This document shows, one piece after another, positions 45,426-56,450 of a stretch of DNA of 64,000 bases. Both the position numbers and the translations under genes were made by a program. Position 1 is the first letter of the stretch, and the number at the start of each line of letters is the position of its first letter. The stretch is from Dermacentor variabilis (lineage: Eukaryota > Arthropoda > Arachnida > Ixodida > Ixodidae): contig NC_134570.1 in assembly GCF_050947875.1 (NCBI RefSeq), positions 243,528,584 through 243,592,583 on the forward strand, read 5' to 3'. The notes below the pieces were generated by a model that worked only from the letters and a program-made list of their open reading frames with translations, was not told the DNA's origin and did not search any database.

Positions 45426-48400
45426 TATCACTTTGAGCTATGCCTAGACATTACCTATAACGCACCGATTAATATCGCCTGTGTGCCTTGATTAATTCGC
45501 CGGGGCATCGAAGAAACAATCTACGAACGTCGTGTGAGGTATGAAAATGGGAAAAGAGACGAGGGCTCAATTTTTATTTGGGGTGCTTATGAAGGCTGAG
45601 AACGTAAAAAAATATGTTACACATTGCCCCCTCCCTTTTCCTGGGCATATCAACCTACAGTAACATAAGGTCATGTCGGGACATTGGGAAGCATTGCTAA
45701 TAGTGACCACGTAACACGTTCTTGAATACTGAATAAGATTTTTTTACACAGGCTATGTTTAATCGAACCACATCTAACTTCCTACACAGATTTTCCATAG
45801 CGTATCATCCATAATCACTAAATTTGATATCGGGGACAAGTGGCCAGGGTAACACACTCATAACGCTCTAGAGCGCATCTTGCACACGTAAGGTATTGCC
45901 GAAGCCCCAATTAAATTCCCACTTTGCGCTTTGCCTACAGATCAACTATTACGTGGCCCTTACTATCACCAAACACAAAGACAGCCTCGTTTAGTTCACT
46001 GATGACACCAGGTCGATCCCCATTTATCCCACGTTAAGAAAAAAAAGCGAGGGTTCATAAATTATTCGTAACGCTCTTAAATAAGTCAGGAAGGCTAAAA
46101 TTTCCCGACAGATTGCACTTCGAATGCTGCCCATTCATTTTCAGGATAAAGCCTCTGACACCCAGGCTTCTCTTGCGACATTAGGAAACGTAGCTGATAA
46201 CGGCAGAGTAACACTTTCGAACACTTGCTTACAATTTGTTTTTCAGAAGCTGCATATGATCAACATGCATTTACCATCGCAAAGAAAGTAAGAAAGACAG
46301 AACAAAAATAAAGAAAGCTTCCTTCTTGTCAGCAAAATTAAACCGGTTGTAGTTATTACGCCGGAGCAGCGGTCCATGTTTCACGCCACTCGTAAAACTC
46401 ACTAATTAAGCTCCGGACCACATGCAAGCCTAATGTATTTCAAAAGGTGCATTTCGCCTATGTATTTCAAACGTTGCCTACAGATTACCCATAGCGTACC
46501 CTTAATTTCTCCAAATATGAAAAGGTGTCTTGCTTAGTTCACCGAGGACAGCGGAGAAAGAAACAAGGGTACTCGAACAACGCACGAAAATAGCGGGAAA
46601 GAAGGTTCACTAATGATTTGCAACGCTTTCAGTGAGAGCAGAAACGTGAACGTCTGGCAGATAATTACACTTAACTTTCTCCTACTTTCTAGAAATTCGA
46701 CGCTATTAAGTTGCTTTAGAAGTCTGGGAAACATTCAAAGATGCGCCAGTATGACACTTTGAAACGCTTAAATAAGGAACTTTTTGCAAAGGATGTAGCG
46801 ATCGATCGTAAAGAAAGATAAACACATCACAGATCATTCTGAAGGAGCGTCCTGCTTTAATCAAGTATCGATGCCTTGCTTCCCACTTAGCTTACCGATG
46901 AATCGAGAAAAGCAAATAAATGCTGTCATTGAGGCCCATGATTGTTTTCTATACTTTCGCAGTGTCGCGAGCTGCCCATGTGCTTATGGTCCACAACCTT
47001 ACGCGTCTAGGCGGAAACCGCTTGGGTATCTGGTTTCCGAGACGTGGTGTCGGGGGCCACGAGTCACGGTGCGCGCCACGGTAACGCGCTCTCGTGGGCA
47101 CCGCATTCCACGCGGACAGACCTCGAGTCCGCGCTGGCTAGTGCCGATGTTCAGAATGGCCAGACGGGTCCCTACGGGTGGCAACCGTTGGTGTGTTTTA
47201 GGGCCCGCGTGGTGTCGATTGATGAGTGCACGCCGTAGCGGCGCCGTACATACGAAGAGAGCATTCGGAGAACATCGTCTTGTAAACACCGAGTTCGGAT
47301 GCCGCCGACGGTCATCATTATTTTACGCAGACAAACTTTGAGTGGGAATGCGCCACCCGGTGTTGTGGCACTAACTCCCGAGTCCTTTGCTGGCTAGGAA
47401 CTTTCCAATGAGGGTGTCCCCAACAACGTTGAAATAGGAAAGGACAACATTGTTGTAGAAAGAACGAAAACAGTTTTATTTCCAATCCATTTAAAGAGTA
47501 AGCTCCATGCTTTGGTTTGTGGTCTCAAAACTTATGACTCTCATTGGCGATTGCATGTGTGGGATGGGCCAAGAGACCTACCCTACTTCTTCGTTGTCTT
47601 CTTGAACTACATTAATCCAGGCGATGCCCTGTCCCTCAGTTTGGGCGGAAATCAGGATAGATCAGAGAGGCAAAGGGCTCTAATAGCCATTGAGCCAGTT
47701 GAAGTGTGCTTGCTTTATTGTTCAAATTGAAGTTCATTTGTTTTATCTGGCATGTATCAGCATATAAACGCTGACCCATAAACATTTCTTGTCCATTTGA
47801 TCTACATGGCTTCCTGCCTGCGTTTGGTCACTTCCGATCATCATCCAAGAAACTTCATGTTCCAATGGACAAGTAAGAAGAACAGCCGACAACAAAACGT
47901 TACTGCGTCTATGGCGCATAAAAATTGTGAGAGGCTAGTGCTAAGTATTTATTTTCAAAGCACATAAACAACCTACACAACTTTTAGTGTGCGTAAACCA
48001 AAAAGGGGGCCCCATTTCTGAAAATACAAAATCTCCGCTCGTATCGCTCCTGGCAGGGAACCTGTACTACTATAACTCTAATGTAGAAGCAGACTAAACT
48101 TGAAATGGGCAGACACCGTCAAAAGTGACACATGCCTGAAGAAGGAGTAGTGTGCGTTTTCATGGTATAACGGTTCTCCACATTCAGTATGGTCGTTTTC
48201 CCCAACACGTCTAGGATAAGTTCTAATATACAATGAAATGTGAGGGCCAGAACTATACGCCGTTTTATTTGTTTCCACGAGGTGATAAGAAACTGAGAGT
48301 GCAACGCTATGTTGATTATTTCAGGACAGTGATTCAAAAGTTCCTGTATTTAATCATTTGATTTCAGGCCGCAAGGCATGCACTGGCTGGACGTATTATA

Positions 48401-48990
48401 ATACTATACTCAGACCTCTTTTCGCCCTTACATTACCTATAACAAGGTGATTGTGAGTTTCCGAATGTGATTGGCCTGTGTCAAAAAACTGGGCATGATC
48501 CAAGAAGCGTCAGCTGAAATTGGCGCCAGCCTTCTCCGCCGTACGAGCTTGCCGGCGCATCCCGCACGCGTCCGCTGCACGACGTCGCGGGGAGGCGCGA
48601 AAGGCCCCGAGCAGGTAATAAAGAAAAGCATTACCAGCAAGGCCGCTGTATTAAGAAAAAATAAAATTTGACCTCGGCTGTTGTTTTTGTTCATTTTTCG
48701 CCGTGTAGCTGGCAATTCAAAATACAGTGTGGGGGCATAAATTGGCCCTCCGGTTTTCACGATGTGCAGGGGGGCCAAGTGCCTCTCGCCCCCTTTCTTC
48801 CCCTCCCGGTAAATATGCCTATGGTTTTGCGGTGTCAGCGTTCTAACCGTGGCAGCTAAGTTCAGAATGCCTCTACCGATTACCTCTTTCGGCCCTGAAT
48901 CTTTTCCTTTCAGCAGATTTTTTTGCTTGGCATATTTGACTGAAAGAGTTCTCAGAAGTATGATACGAAACGATTTTACAATTTTTCGTG
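45426..48990. other. No recognised gene; weak degenerate repeats
   Basis: 45780-46750 holds diverged recurrences of a CCTACAGATTACCCATAGCGTA-like phrase (45784, 45939, 46479), suggesting an old tandem repeat. 46980-47340 is G/C- and CpG-rich with overlapping frames but no domain. 48437-48860 has similar G/C-rich frames. Nothing supports a gene. Confidence 0.4.
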
Positions 48991-49090
48991 AAGTTACGGA
49001 TATGGTGCCCAATGACGCCACCAGGGCTCAAAGGTTGTCAATTTTTTCTATGTATTCCAGGTTGCGGCTCTGCTGGCAAAGTGCGAGCAT

Positions 49091-50174
49091 TTGTTGGGCG
49101 GCCGCGCTGCAACTACCTCGTGGAATCACGATACAGGACGGCTTCATATCCCGTTATCGGATCCTGGTGACATGTGGCACGTCAACAAGATATCGAGCCC
49201 TGGCATAATAGCATACACACGGGATCAGCCATGGAAGACGTCGACTCACGTGACCCTGCAGGAGGACTTAAAAATGAAGCCAGCACCATGCTACTCCAGT
49301 GGGCAACGCAGCAGCGAAATGAGCAACATGCTCAGGAGCACTTTTTTCCACCTATTCCAGGTTAGTAGACATTTGCCGACGGCCTGCTATCGTAGCGATA
49401 ATAGGTTTTTACTGCTGCTGCCTTGCCCACTCTGTCTTGAATGCCTTCTTGCTCGACTTAAAAATATTCCGGTAAATCTTTTGCTTTGTGGCGACGTTGA
49501 GGCCAACCCTGGCCCTACCAAGGACCAAGGAGGAAATATTGATGGAACTTCTTGCCAGTCAAAATTCATTCAAAACAGCTTTACAAGCTGTACAGGCGTC
49601 TCAGAAAGAGATTGGCAAGCAAGTCGGTTCACTAACTGATCGTGTGGATGGTTTAGAGCGCCAACTGAGGAAACTAAGTGTAGTTACTAAGCGGGTCCAG
49701 GATATGAAGACTGCGATGTCTACGGCTAGATCAGATCTAGCCTCCATTGTTGAAAAACTAGATGACCTAGAAAATCGTAGTCGAAGAAACAACTTAGACA
49801 TTTACGGTCTTGACGAACCAAGCAATGAAACTTCTCAGGATCTTGAAGAGAGAGTAAAAGATTTGATTCACAGCAAACATGGTATTTCTCTGGCAAATAT
49901 AGAAAAATGCCATATAATTGGAAACAGAAATGTTAGTCATACACGACCGGTCATGCCTGGGTTGCTCGATTATTTGGAAAAAATGTCAATCTTGAAGGCT
50001 GCATTCAAATTGAAGGGTACAGCTGTTTCAATATCGCACAATTTCTTACGTAGAGTTCGAGAAATTAGAAAGAAGCTTTGGAACAGTTCTACTCTAGAAA
50101 GAAATAATGTCTCGAAAGTTAAACTTGTACACAATAAACTCATCATAGACGGCGTAATCTTTGGCTGGGACTAA
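49091..50174 (+). pseudogene. LINE ORF1: hydrophobic leader, 2A-like peptide, coiled-coil/RRM-type protein
   Basis: Frame 49091-49639 contains FLLLLPCPLCLECLL and, 14 residues later, GDVEANPGP. The main ORF1 body is read in another frame (49488-50174): EEILMELLASQNSF, a long heptad-type stretch (GKQVGSLTDRVDGLERQLRK) and ENRSRRNNLDIYGLDEP, a signature shared with L1-type ORF1 nucleic-acid chaperones. The two frames overlap at 49488-49560, and a single-base indel between them would make leader, 2A and body one protein. The true start is probably the ATG at 49319 or 49091. A stop at 50172 ends ORF1 about 55 bp before the endonuclease. Confidence 0.7.
49490..49516 (+). other. 2A-like ribosome-skipping motif (GDVEANPGP)
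   Basis: The nine residues match the D-V/I-E-x-N-P-G-P consensus of 2A peptides. The Gly-Pro at 49511-49516 is where peptide-bond formation is skipped in known cases. Preceded by NLLLC, the usual hydrophobic context. Such sequences are documented at the N-terminus of ORF1 in some APE-type LINEs; activity here is inferred. Confidence 0.8.
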
Positions 50175-50228
50175 AAGAAAGGTACACGTGTCCAACGAAA
50201 GAAAAATAAAAATCGACGTTTTGTAGAA

Positions 50229-50499
50229 AAGCCTCGGGAACTTAATATACTTAACGTGAACTGCCGGAGTGTGGTTAACGAAGTCGCAGATCTTGAGGGA
50301 ATATTGGTGACACATAACCCTGAAATAATTATTCTCACGGAAACATGGATAAATGATTCTATCAAAGAAAACGAACTTGTTCCTCGTGGGAACAATGTGC
50401 ACAGGAAAGATCGAGGGAGCAAAGGTGGGGGTGTTGCTTTGCTGTTCAAGGAGCGCTTTAAAATTTTGAATGCCAACGTACTGAACATTGAGGGTATAT
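50229..50499 (+). pseudogene. LINE endonuclease, N-terminal part
   Basis: LNVNCRSVVNEVADLEGIL is the first strand and catalytic Asn region of the APE fold. IIILTETWINDSI carries the Glu of the ETW motif and GGGVALLFKERFK the following strand. The frame is open up to the Gypsy target site (50496-50499, ATAT). Confidence 0.8.
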
Positions 50500-50649
50500 T
50501 GCTACGGCGCAGCCGCCACAGTGTGGCTGCACTGAGGAGGAAGTAGAAGACGACGTGGGCCGGCTTGATATAGCATCGCCATTTTGGCCTTCCCTTATCT
50601 TCCCTGTAAATAAATTGTATATAGCATTGGGCTTCAGCTACAGGTAACA
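50500..50649 (+). repeat. 5' LTR (150 bp, internally deleted)
   Basis: Starts TGCTACGGCGCAGCC and ends CAGGTAACA. Compared with the 3' LTR it lacks about 51 bp after GATATAGCAT. Contains AATAAATT near 50610. Confidence 0.85.
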
Positions 50650-50685
50650 TTAGTTTGGTGGAGGTGGACGTTCCCCGTACCCGTC

Positions 50686-51915
50686 ATGAAGCTTCGCAGC
50701 GGTCGCGACGGCGACAGTGCAACTTCGGCTCCTGCTGGCGGCACTTCATCTACACAACCGTCTCCGCCTGCAGCCCCGACTTACGTCACCGTTTCCCCCC
50801 CTCGGGATTCTCGTGTTTTCAACGGAGTCAGCAGTCCTGATGTTGACGACTGGCTTCGCTTATATGAACGTGTCAGCACGAGTCACAGGTCGGATCCGAC
50901 TATTATGCTTGCAGACGTTCTTTTCTACCTCGACGGAGCTCCACTTGCATGGTTCCAGACTCACGAAGGTGAGATCTCGAGCTGGGATCTCTTCAAAGAG
51001 AAGCTCCGCGACCTTTTTGGCAGTCCGTTCGGTCGCCAAGTGAATGCTAAGAAAGCCCTTGCCACACGTGTACAGACGTCGACCGAGTCCTACGTGTCGT
51101 ACATTCTCGACGTCTTGGCCCTTTGTGCCAAGGCTGACCAAGTCATGTCTGAAGACGATAAGGTGAATCACATCCTCAAAGGCATTGCTGACGACGCCTT
51201 CAATTTACTGGTGTTTACGAATGTCACCAGCATCGATACGATCCTCAAGGAGTTCCGCCGTCTCGAGCATGCTAAACGCCTCCGGGTATCCCAGCACACC
51301 ACGCGACTTCCCAGCACAGCTGCTACGTCATCCTGTGACAACCTGTTCCACCAGCCGTCGCGATGTGACAACTTGACCCGCATCATTCGTCGTGAGGTCG
51401 AAGCGGCACAACCGGCGGCCACTTCATTCCCGTCAACTGATCATTCTCCGGTGACAATCTCCTTGATCCAGGCCGTCGTTCGTCAAGAGTTGTCCAACGT
51501 CGGCCTGCAGTCCATTCGTCCCGTATGCTCGGAACCCCTTTCTGCACGCACGTCCCCACCGCGCTCTTCTTACTCCTCTTATGGACAGCGCAACCCCTCC
51601 GAATGGCGAACCGTGGACGACAAGCCGATCTGTTTTAACTGCCGATGCATTGGATATGTCGCTCACTACTGCCGCAGCCACTTGACTTCTCCGACGCGCT
51701 ATTCTCCTGATTATCTCCCTCGCCCCTCTAGCGCATTCTTCTCCTTCGCCCCTTCTATGCCCGCTCCATCATCTGACCCTGCGACGCCTTTGACGCGACC
51801 CCGATACTCTCGCTCGCCTTCTCCCTCCTGTCTTGAATCTCGTTCACCCCCGTCACGCCATGCTCCTTCTCCGACCTACCCGCCGCACCCCCGATCGCGC
51901 AGCTTCTGGAGGTGA
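50686..51915 (+). CDS. gag: Gypsy Gag polyprotein
   Basis: A 409-codon open frame from an ATG 37 bp after the 5' LTR. The N-terminus is Ser/Ala/Pro-rich. The capsid-type retrotransposon gag domain is recognisable at roughly residues 40-190 (VFNGVSSPDVDDWLRLYERV, AWFQTHEGEISSWDLFKEKL). A zinc knuckle lies near residue 318, CFNCRCIGYVAHYC, where the histidine of the C-x2-C-x4-H-x4-C pattern is Tyr (GHV-type changed to GYV), so metal binding may be impaired. The C-terminus is Ser/Pro/Arg-rich. Its role is to form the particle and bind element RNA. The protease frame overlaps its end. Confidence 0.85.
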   Translation: MKLRSGRDGDSATSAPAGGTSSTQPSPPAAPTYVTVSPPRDSRVFNGVSSPDVDDWLRLYERVSTSHRSDPTIMLADVLFYLDGAPLAWFQTHEGEISSWDLFKEKLRDLFGSPFGRQVNAKKALATRVQTSTESYVSYILDVLALCAKADQVMSEDDKVNHILKGIADDAFNLLVFTNVTSIDTILKEFRRLEHAKRLRVSQHTTRLPSTAATSSCDNLFHQPSRCDNLTRIIRREVEAAQPAATSFPSTDHSPVTISLIQAVVRQELSNVGLQSIRPVCSEPLSARTSPPRSSYSSYGQRNPSEWRTVDDKPICFNCRCIGYVAHYCRSHLTSPTRYSPDYLPRPSSAFFSFAPSMPAPSSDPATPLTRPRYSRSPSPSCLESRSPPSRHAPSPTYPPHPRSRSFWR

Positions 51916-52291
51916 AGCTGCAATGATGACATTGACACGAAATCCTCGCTTCACCTTACCCACGAACAACAATCTTTTGGACGTTCTCGTCGACAGTGTT
52001 CCTGTGTGCGTGTTGATTGACACCGGGGCGCATGTGTCCATTGTAAGTGCTGCTCATCGCCGTCGGCTCAAGAAAGTTCTGACACCCGCCCCGAACCGAG
52101 TTGTACAAGTCGCCGATGGAGGGACTGTCGCTATTGTCGGCATCTGCTCTGCCCGACACACCACTTCTGAGAGACACACCGTCGTTCCCTTCACCGTCGT
52201 CGAGCATTGCCCTCACGAACTCATTCTCGGTCCGGATTTCCTTGCCAGTCATTCTGCCTTCATGGACTGTTCGGGCGGCTTATTCACCTAG
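51833..52291 (+). CDS. Gypsy protease
   Basis: Overlaps the end of gag in another frame, consistent with programmed frameshifting or with a small indel. Core: NNLLDVLVDSVPVCVLIDTG, with the DTGA active site near residue 63, then ILGPDFLASHSAFMD, the family's conserved C-terminal ILG block. Ends at a stop at 52289. The polyprotein then continues in a third frame as the RT. Confidence 0.8.
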   Translation: MNLVHPRHAMLLLRPTRRTPDRAASGGEAAMMTLTRNPRFTLPTNNNLLDVLVDSVPVCVLIDTGAHVSIVSAAHRRRLKKVLTPAPNRVVQVADGGTVAIVGICSARHTTSERHTVVPFTVVEHCPHELILGPDFLASHSAFMDCSGGLFT

Positions 52292-53745
52292 ACTTGCCCC
52301 TTCTTGCCGACCCTGTGGACCCGCCTCCAAGCCGTTTGAGCTGCGTGGATTTTATTCGCATACCGCCTAACTCTGTGACACACGTCGACTTGTTGTCCTC
52401 ACCAGCTGCACCTGACGGTAATTACGTGGTCGCACCAATTCCGGCAGTTATACGTGGTGTTACCGTGGGGCACACTGTGCTGACAATAACTGGCAACCGC
52501 ACCTGCCTTCCCCTTGTCAATTTCGTGCTGACCGCGCAAGTTGTGCTTCAGTGGATTACATTGGCTGTAATTAGCGCTTTGCAGAATGATGAGGTCGAGC
52601 CATTCACAGTGGAAGATCGTCACAACTCAGCCCATACCGGGACGTCATCGCACGGTATGGACGTCGACATTGAGAAGATGGTTTCCTCTGACCTTACACC
52701 TGCTCAAGCTGGAGCTCTTTGCCGCGTTCTTGAAGGCTATAGCGATATTTTTGACTTTGACAATCGACCTTTAGATCAAACGTCCGTCGTGACCCATCGC
52801 ATAAACACTGGCGATGCGAACCCTACTCACCAACGTCCATATCGTGTTTCTGCGTCCGAACGAGCCATTATCCAACAGGAATTCAGAAAGATGCTTGCAA
52901 AATACATTATCGAGCCTTCGTGTAGTCCCTGGGCTTCTCCCGTCGTACTTGTCAAAAAGAAGGATGGAACGTGGCGTTTTTGTGTAGATTATCGCCACCT
53001 GAAAAAAATCACAAAAAAGGACGTGTACCCTTTGTCACGTATTGATGCCGCTCTAGACTGCCTGTACGGTGCCACCTATTTTTCATCTATCGACTTACGG
53101 TCCGGCTACTGGCTGATATCCGTCGACGACATGGACCTAGAGAAGACGGCATTTGTTACCCCTGACGGTCTTTATCAGTTGAAGGTGATGCCTTTTGGCC
53201 TCTGTAACGCGCCCGCCACCTTCGAACGAATGATGGACTCTTTGCTTCAGGGGTTCAAGTGGTCCACCTGTTTGTGCTATCTGGACGACGTCATCGTTTA
53301 TTCGCCCACATTTGACACGCATCTGGACCGTCTTTCAGCGATTCTTGACGTTATCCGCCGCGCCGGTCACCAGCTGAACTCGTCAAAATGTCACTTCGCT
53401 CGCCGCCAAAGCAGCGCCCTTGGACACCTCGTGGACGCCAGAGGCGTGAGACCTGATCCTGACAAAATTCGTGCCGTTTCGAACTTTCCTGTTCCGAAGT
53501 CTACCAAGGACGTTCATAGTTTCGTAGGGCTGTGCTCTTATTTCCGACGCTTCGTGAAGGATTTCGCGACCATCGCACATCCCCTTACCAACCTCTTGAA
53601 GAAAGACGCCCCATTTTCTTGGGGACCTGACCATGCCGCATCTTTTCGCAGCTCACTACTCTCCTTACCACGCCTGCAATTCTGGCCAACTTTGACCCGT
53701 ATGCCTCAACGGAAGTTCGAACTGATGCCAGTGGTCACGGCATAG
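52292..53745 (+). CDS. Gypsy reverse transcriptase
   Basis: Within the open frame 52207-53745; the first part duplicates the protease region out of frame. A spacer is followed by THRINTGDANPTHQRPYRVS (leader), CSPWASPVVLVKKKDGTWRF, VDYRHLKKITKKDVYPLSRI, SIDLRSGYWLISVDDMD (palm Asp), VMPFGLCNAPATFERMMD, and the catalytic YLDDVIVYS near 53280. Then ALGHLVDARGVRPDPDKIRA and GLCSYFRRFVKDFATIAHPL. The frame leaves the coding track near 53665, where RNase H begins one frame away. Catalytic residues are intact. Confidence 0.85.
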
Positions 53746-54983
53746 GAGCAGTGTTAGCACAACGCCAGCGTGGACATGATCGCGTTATAGCCTATGCCAG
53801 CCGACTTCTATCACCCGCCGAGCGCAATTATTCAATCACAGATCGCGAGTGCCTCGCTCATGTGGGGTCTGTTGCGAAGTTTCGTCCATACTTGTACGGA
53901 CGCCCCTTCTGTGTCATAACTGATCACCACGCGCTCTGCTGGCTATCCTTGCTCAAGGACCCCACGGGACGACTCGCTCGCTGGGCCTTACGCCTGCAAG
54001 AATATACCTTGTCCGTGGTATATAAGACGGGACGCTTGCACCAGGATGCCGATTGTTTGTCCCGCTACCCCGTCGACGAACCGGCTGATGCGGACGCCAT
54101 TGCTTCCGTTTTCTCTGTGTCCCAGTTGCTTGAAATCGGCAACAAGCAAAGCCGTGATCCTTCATTACGAGCCCTCATCGACCATCTGGAGTCAACGCCT
54201 GGCGTCGCCTCTCTCCGTATGTTTCTTCTTAAGGAGGGCACATTATACCGCCGCAATCTCGATCCACATGGCCTTGACCTTCTGCTCGTAATTCCATCGC
54301 ACCTGCGTTCGACTGTCCTCCAACAACTTCACGACGCTCCCTTGGCTGGACACTTGGGCGTCTCGCGCACATACGACCGTGTACGACGTCGATTCTTTAG
54401 GCCGGGTCTCGCCCGCTCCGTGCGGCGCTACGTTGCCGCTTGCGAGCCCTGTCAGCGCCGGAAGAAGCCCTCCACACATCCAGCTGGATGTCTCCAACTG
54501 ATCGACATCCCACCGGAACCCTTTTTCCGTATTGGTCTAGACCTGCTTGGACCGTTTCCTCTCTCGGGCTCCGGAAATAAATGGGTCGCCGTCGCTACTG
54601 ATTATGCTACGCGGTACGCAATCACCAGAGCCCTCCCGACAAGTTGTGCTACTGACGTTGCTGACTTTCTGCTCTATGACATCATTTTAGTGCAGGGTGC
54701 TCCGCGCCAATTGCTCACTGACCGTGGCCGCAGCTTTCTGTCGGCAGTCGTCGAGGACATCCTCCGCTCCTGCTCAACAAAGCACAAGTTCAGCACGTCC
54801 TACCACCCACAGACCAACTGCCTCACGGAGCGCCTCAACCGGACCATCACCGACATGCTTTCGAAGTACGTTGCGACCGACCACCACGACTGGGATCTTC
54901 ACTTACCATATGTGACGTTCGCGTATAATTCATCGCGTCACGACACCGCCGGCTATTCAGTCTTCTACCTCCTATATGGCTGA
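53665..54983 (+). pseudogene. Gypsy RNase H and integrase core
   Basis: RNase H begins out of frame at ILANFDPYASTEVRTDASGH (active-site Asp) and continues in the 53751-54983 frame: YSITDRECLAHVGSVAKF, ITDHHALCWL, LQEYTLSVVYKTGRLHQDAD. Integrase: HHCC as HDAPLAGHLGVSRTYDRVRR and CEPCQRR. Core GLDLLGPFPLSGSGNKWVAV (Asp), LTDRGRSFLSAVVEDILRS (Asp), SYHPQTNCLTERLNRT (Glu, with the usual NGLTER changed to NCLTER). A TGA at 54981-54983 stops the frame after YSVFYLLYG, where relatives read on. Confidence 0.85.
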
Positions 54984-55385
54984 GAACCCGCGTTGCACTT
55001 AGACACTTTGTTACCCTCGGCCACACCTTCAGCCACTGAATACGCCCGCGACGCAATCGCACACGCCGACTATGCGCGCCAGCTCGCCCGCACGCGTCTC
55101 GAGGCCTCACAAGAGCATCAGAGACGCGTCTATGATTGCCACCATCGCGACGTGCACTTTACTCCGGGTTCTCTGGTGCCTCTCTGGCCACCCATTCGAC
55201 GTGTGGGCCTTTCCGAAAAGATGCTGTCGCGATACACCGGCCCATACCGTGTGGTGCGACAAGTGACCGATGTCACCTATGAAGTCATCCCCGCCGACCT
55301 CTCAGCGTCATCGTCGGCTGCAAGTGACATCGTTCACGTGGCAAGACTAAAGCCATACCACGCACCTTTCACCGCGGATGTGTAG
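54984..55385 (+). pseudogene. Gypsy integrase C-terminal region
   Basis: The same frame continues after the stop: LDTLLPSATPSATEYARDAI, a basic stretch, PGSLVPLWPPIRRVGLSEKM, then RYTGPYRVVRQVTDVTYEVI (GPY/F module) and VARLKPYHAP, with a stop at 55383. It would be part of the same integrase if the TGA at 54981 were read through. Confidence 0.8.
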
Positions 55386-55423
55386 CTTCAGCACCGGGAC
55401 GGTACTTCTACTGCCGGAGTTGA

Positions 55424-55624
55424 TGCTACGGCACAGCCACCACTGTGTGGCTGCACTGAGGAGGAAGAAGAAGACGACGTGGGCCGGCTTGATATAGCAT
55501 TCCCCATAGTGGGTACGCGCCACCGTCTGGGACCCAAGACGAGACAAGCAGCGCCATTTTGGCATTCCGTTATCTTCCCTGTAAATCAATTTTATATAGC
55601 ATTGGGCTTCAGCTACACGTAACA
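55424..55624 (+). repeat. 3' LTR (201 bp)
   Basis: Starts TGCTACGGCACAGCC, ends CACGTAACA, and is followed by the ATAT duplication. It retains the 51 bp lost from the 5' LTR (CCCCATAGTGGGTACGCG...). Confidence 0.9.
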
Positions 55625-56450
55625 ATATTCTGTAAAGCTTAGCATGGCGCAATTATATATGTATTGCGAGTACTTTACCGACCACCTAATTCCTGTCCTG
55701 ACTTCTTTGCTCATTTGCAAAGTTACCTGATTGCTCATGTGAAGCCTGGTCATCGACTAATTCTGGGCGGAGACTTCAATATGTCAAACATGGATTGGTC
55801 AACCTTCACACTAAACGTTTCTAATGACAAGCTACAAGAAGGGTTGTTTGATATGATTTTTTCTTTTGATCTACAGCAAGTAGTTCACAGTTTCACTAGA
55901 ATACAAGGTAACTGCTTGATCTGTCTTTCTGAAGTGGATCTATTACGGGGCAAGCAAAGTGCGAAGTACTGCCTGGAATTTCCGATCACTCTGCTGTGTT
56001 GCTGACCCTTTCGGGCATCTCTGTGGAGAAATTCGTTGATGTCACTTCCGTGCTCAACTTCTCGCGCGCAGATGATGTCGCCGTATTGGATATGCTTTCG
56101 TTTAGTTTTGACTCATTCCACGGCAGCAGCGCAGATATTCGTACACTGTGGAATCTATTTAAAGAACTTGTAGCTGATTGCATCAAGCGCTTTGTCCCTT
56201 GCATGCTAAAGAAAAGGAAAGGCGAATTTCCTTGAATTTCTCGGGACACATTGCAATTAAAAGACGATTAAAGTGCCTGAAGACAAAAAGAGGTACCGCA
56301 AGAGACTTGGGCGCTTTGCTTACTAAAATTTCCGAACTCGCCTCCGAGATAAAAATGGAAGTTTCTTCAGATAAGCAACGCTACTTTGGGGAGAAACTAC
56401 CTAAATTATTTCAACATCTCCTGAAAAGTTCTGGAGGCTAATTTCTCTCA
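55625..56450 (+). pseudogene. LINE endonuclease C-terminal part and linker
   Basis: YRPPNSCPDFFAHLQSYL, then LILGGDFNMSNMDWST (central GDFN motif), FSFDLQQVVHSFTRIQGN and a disrupted DHSAVLLTLS block (SDH motif) near 55980. Several frame changes follow before the RT linker (about 56000-56440). It joins across the Gypsy insertion to 50229-50499. Confidence 0.75.

Larger units (their letters stand above)
50500..55624 (+). mobile_element. Nearly complete Ty3/Gypsy LTR retrotransposon
   Basis: LTRs at 50500-50649 and 55424-55624, flanked by the 4-bp duplication ATAT (50496-50499, 55625-55628), the usual size for a Gypsy integrase. Internally gag, protease, RT, RNase H and integrase follow in standard order. 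Damage is limited: a 51-bp deletion in the 5' LTR, a frameshift between protease and RT, one in RNase H and one stop in integrase. It is a relatively young insertion in the LINE endonuclease. Confidence 0.9.

Noticed and set aside
46871..47341. 156-codon frame in a CpG-rich stretch, possible host exon
   Set aside because: Arg/Pro-rich composition with open frames on both strands and no recognisable motif or splice context.
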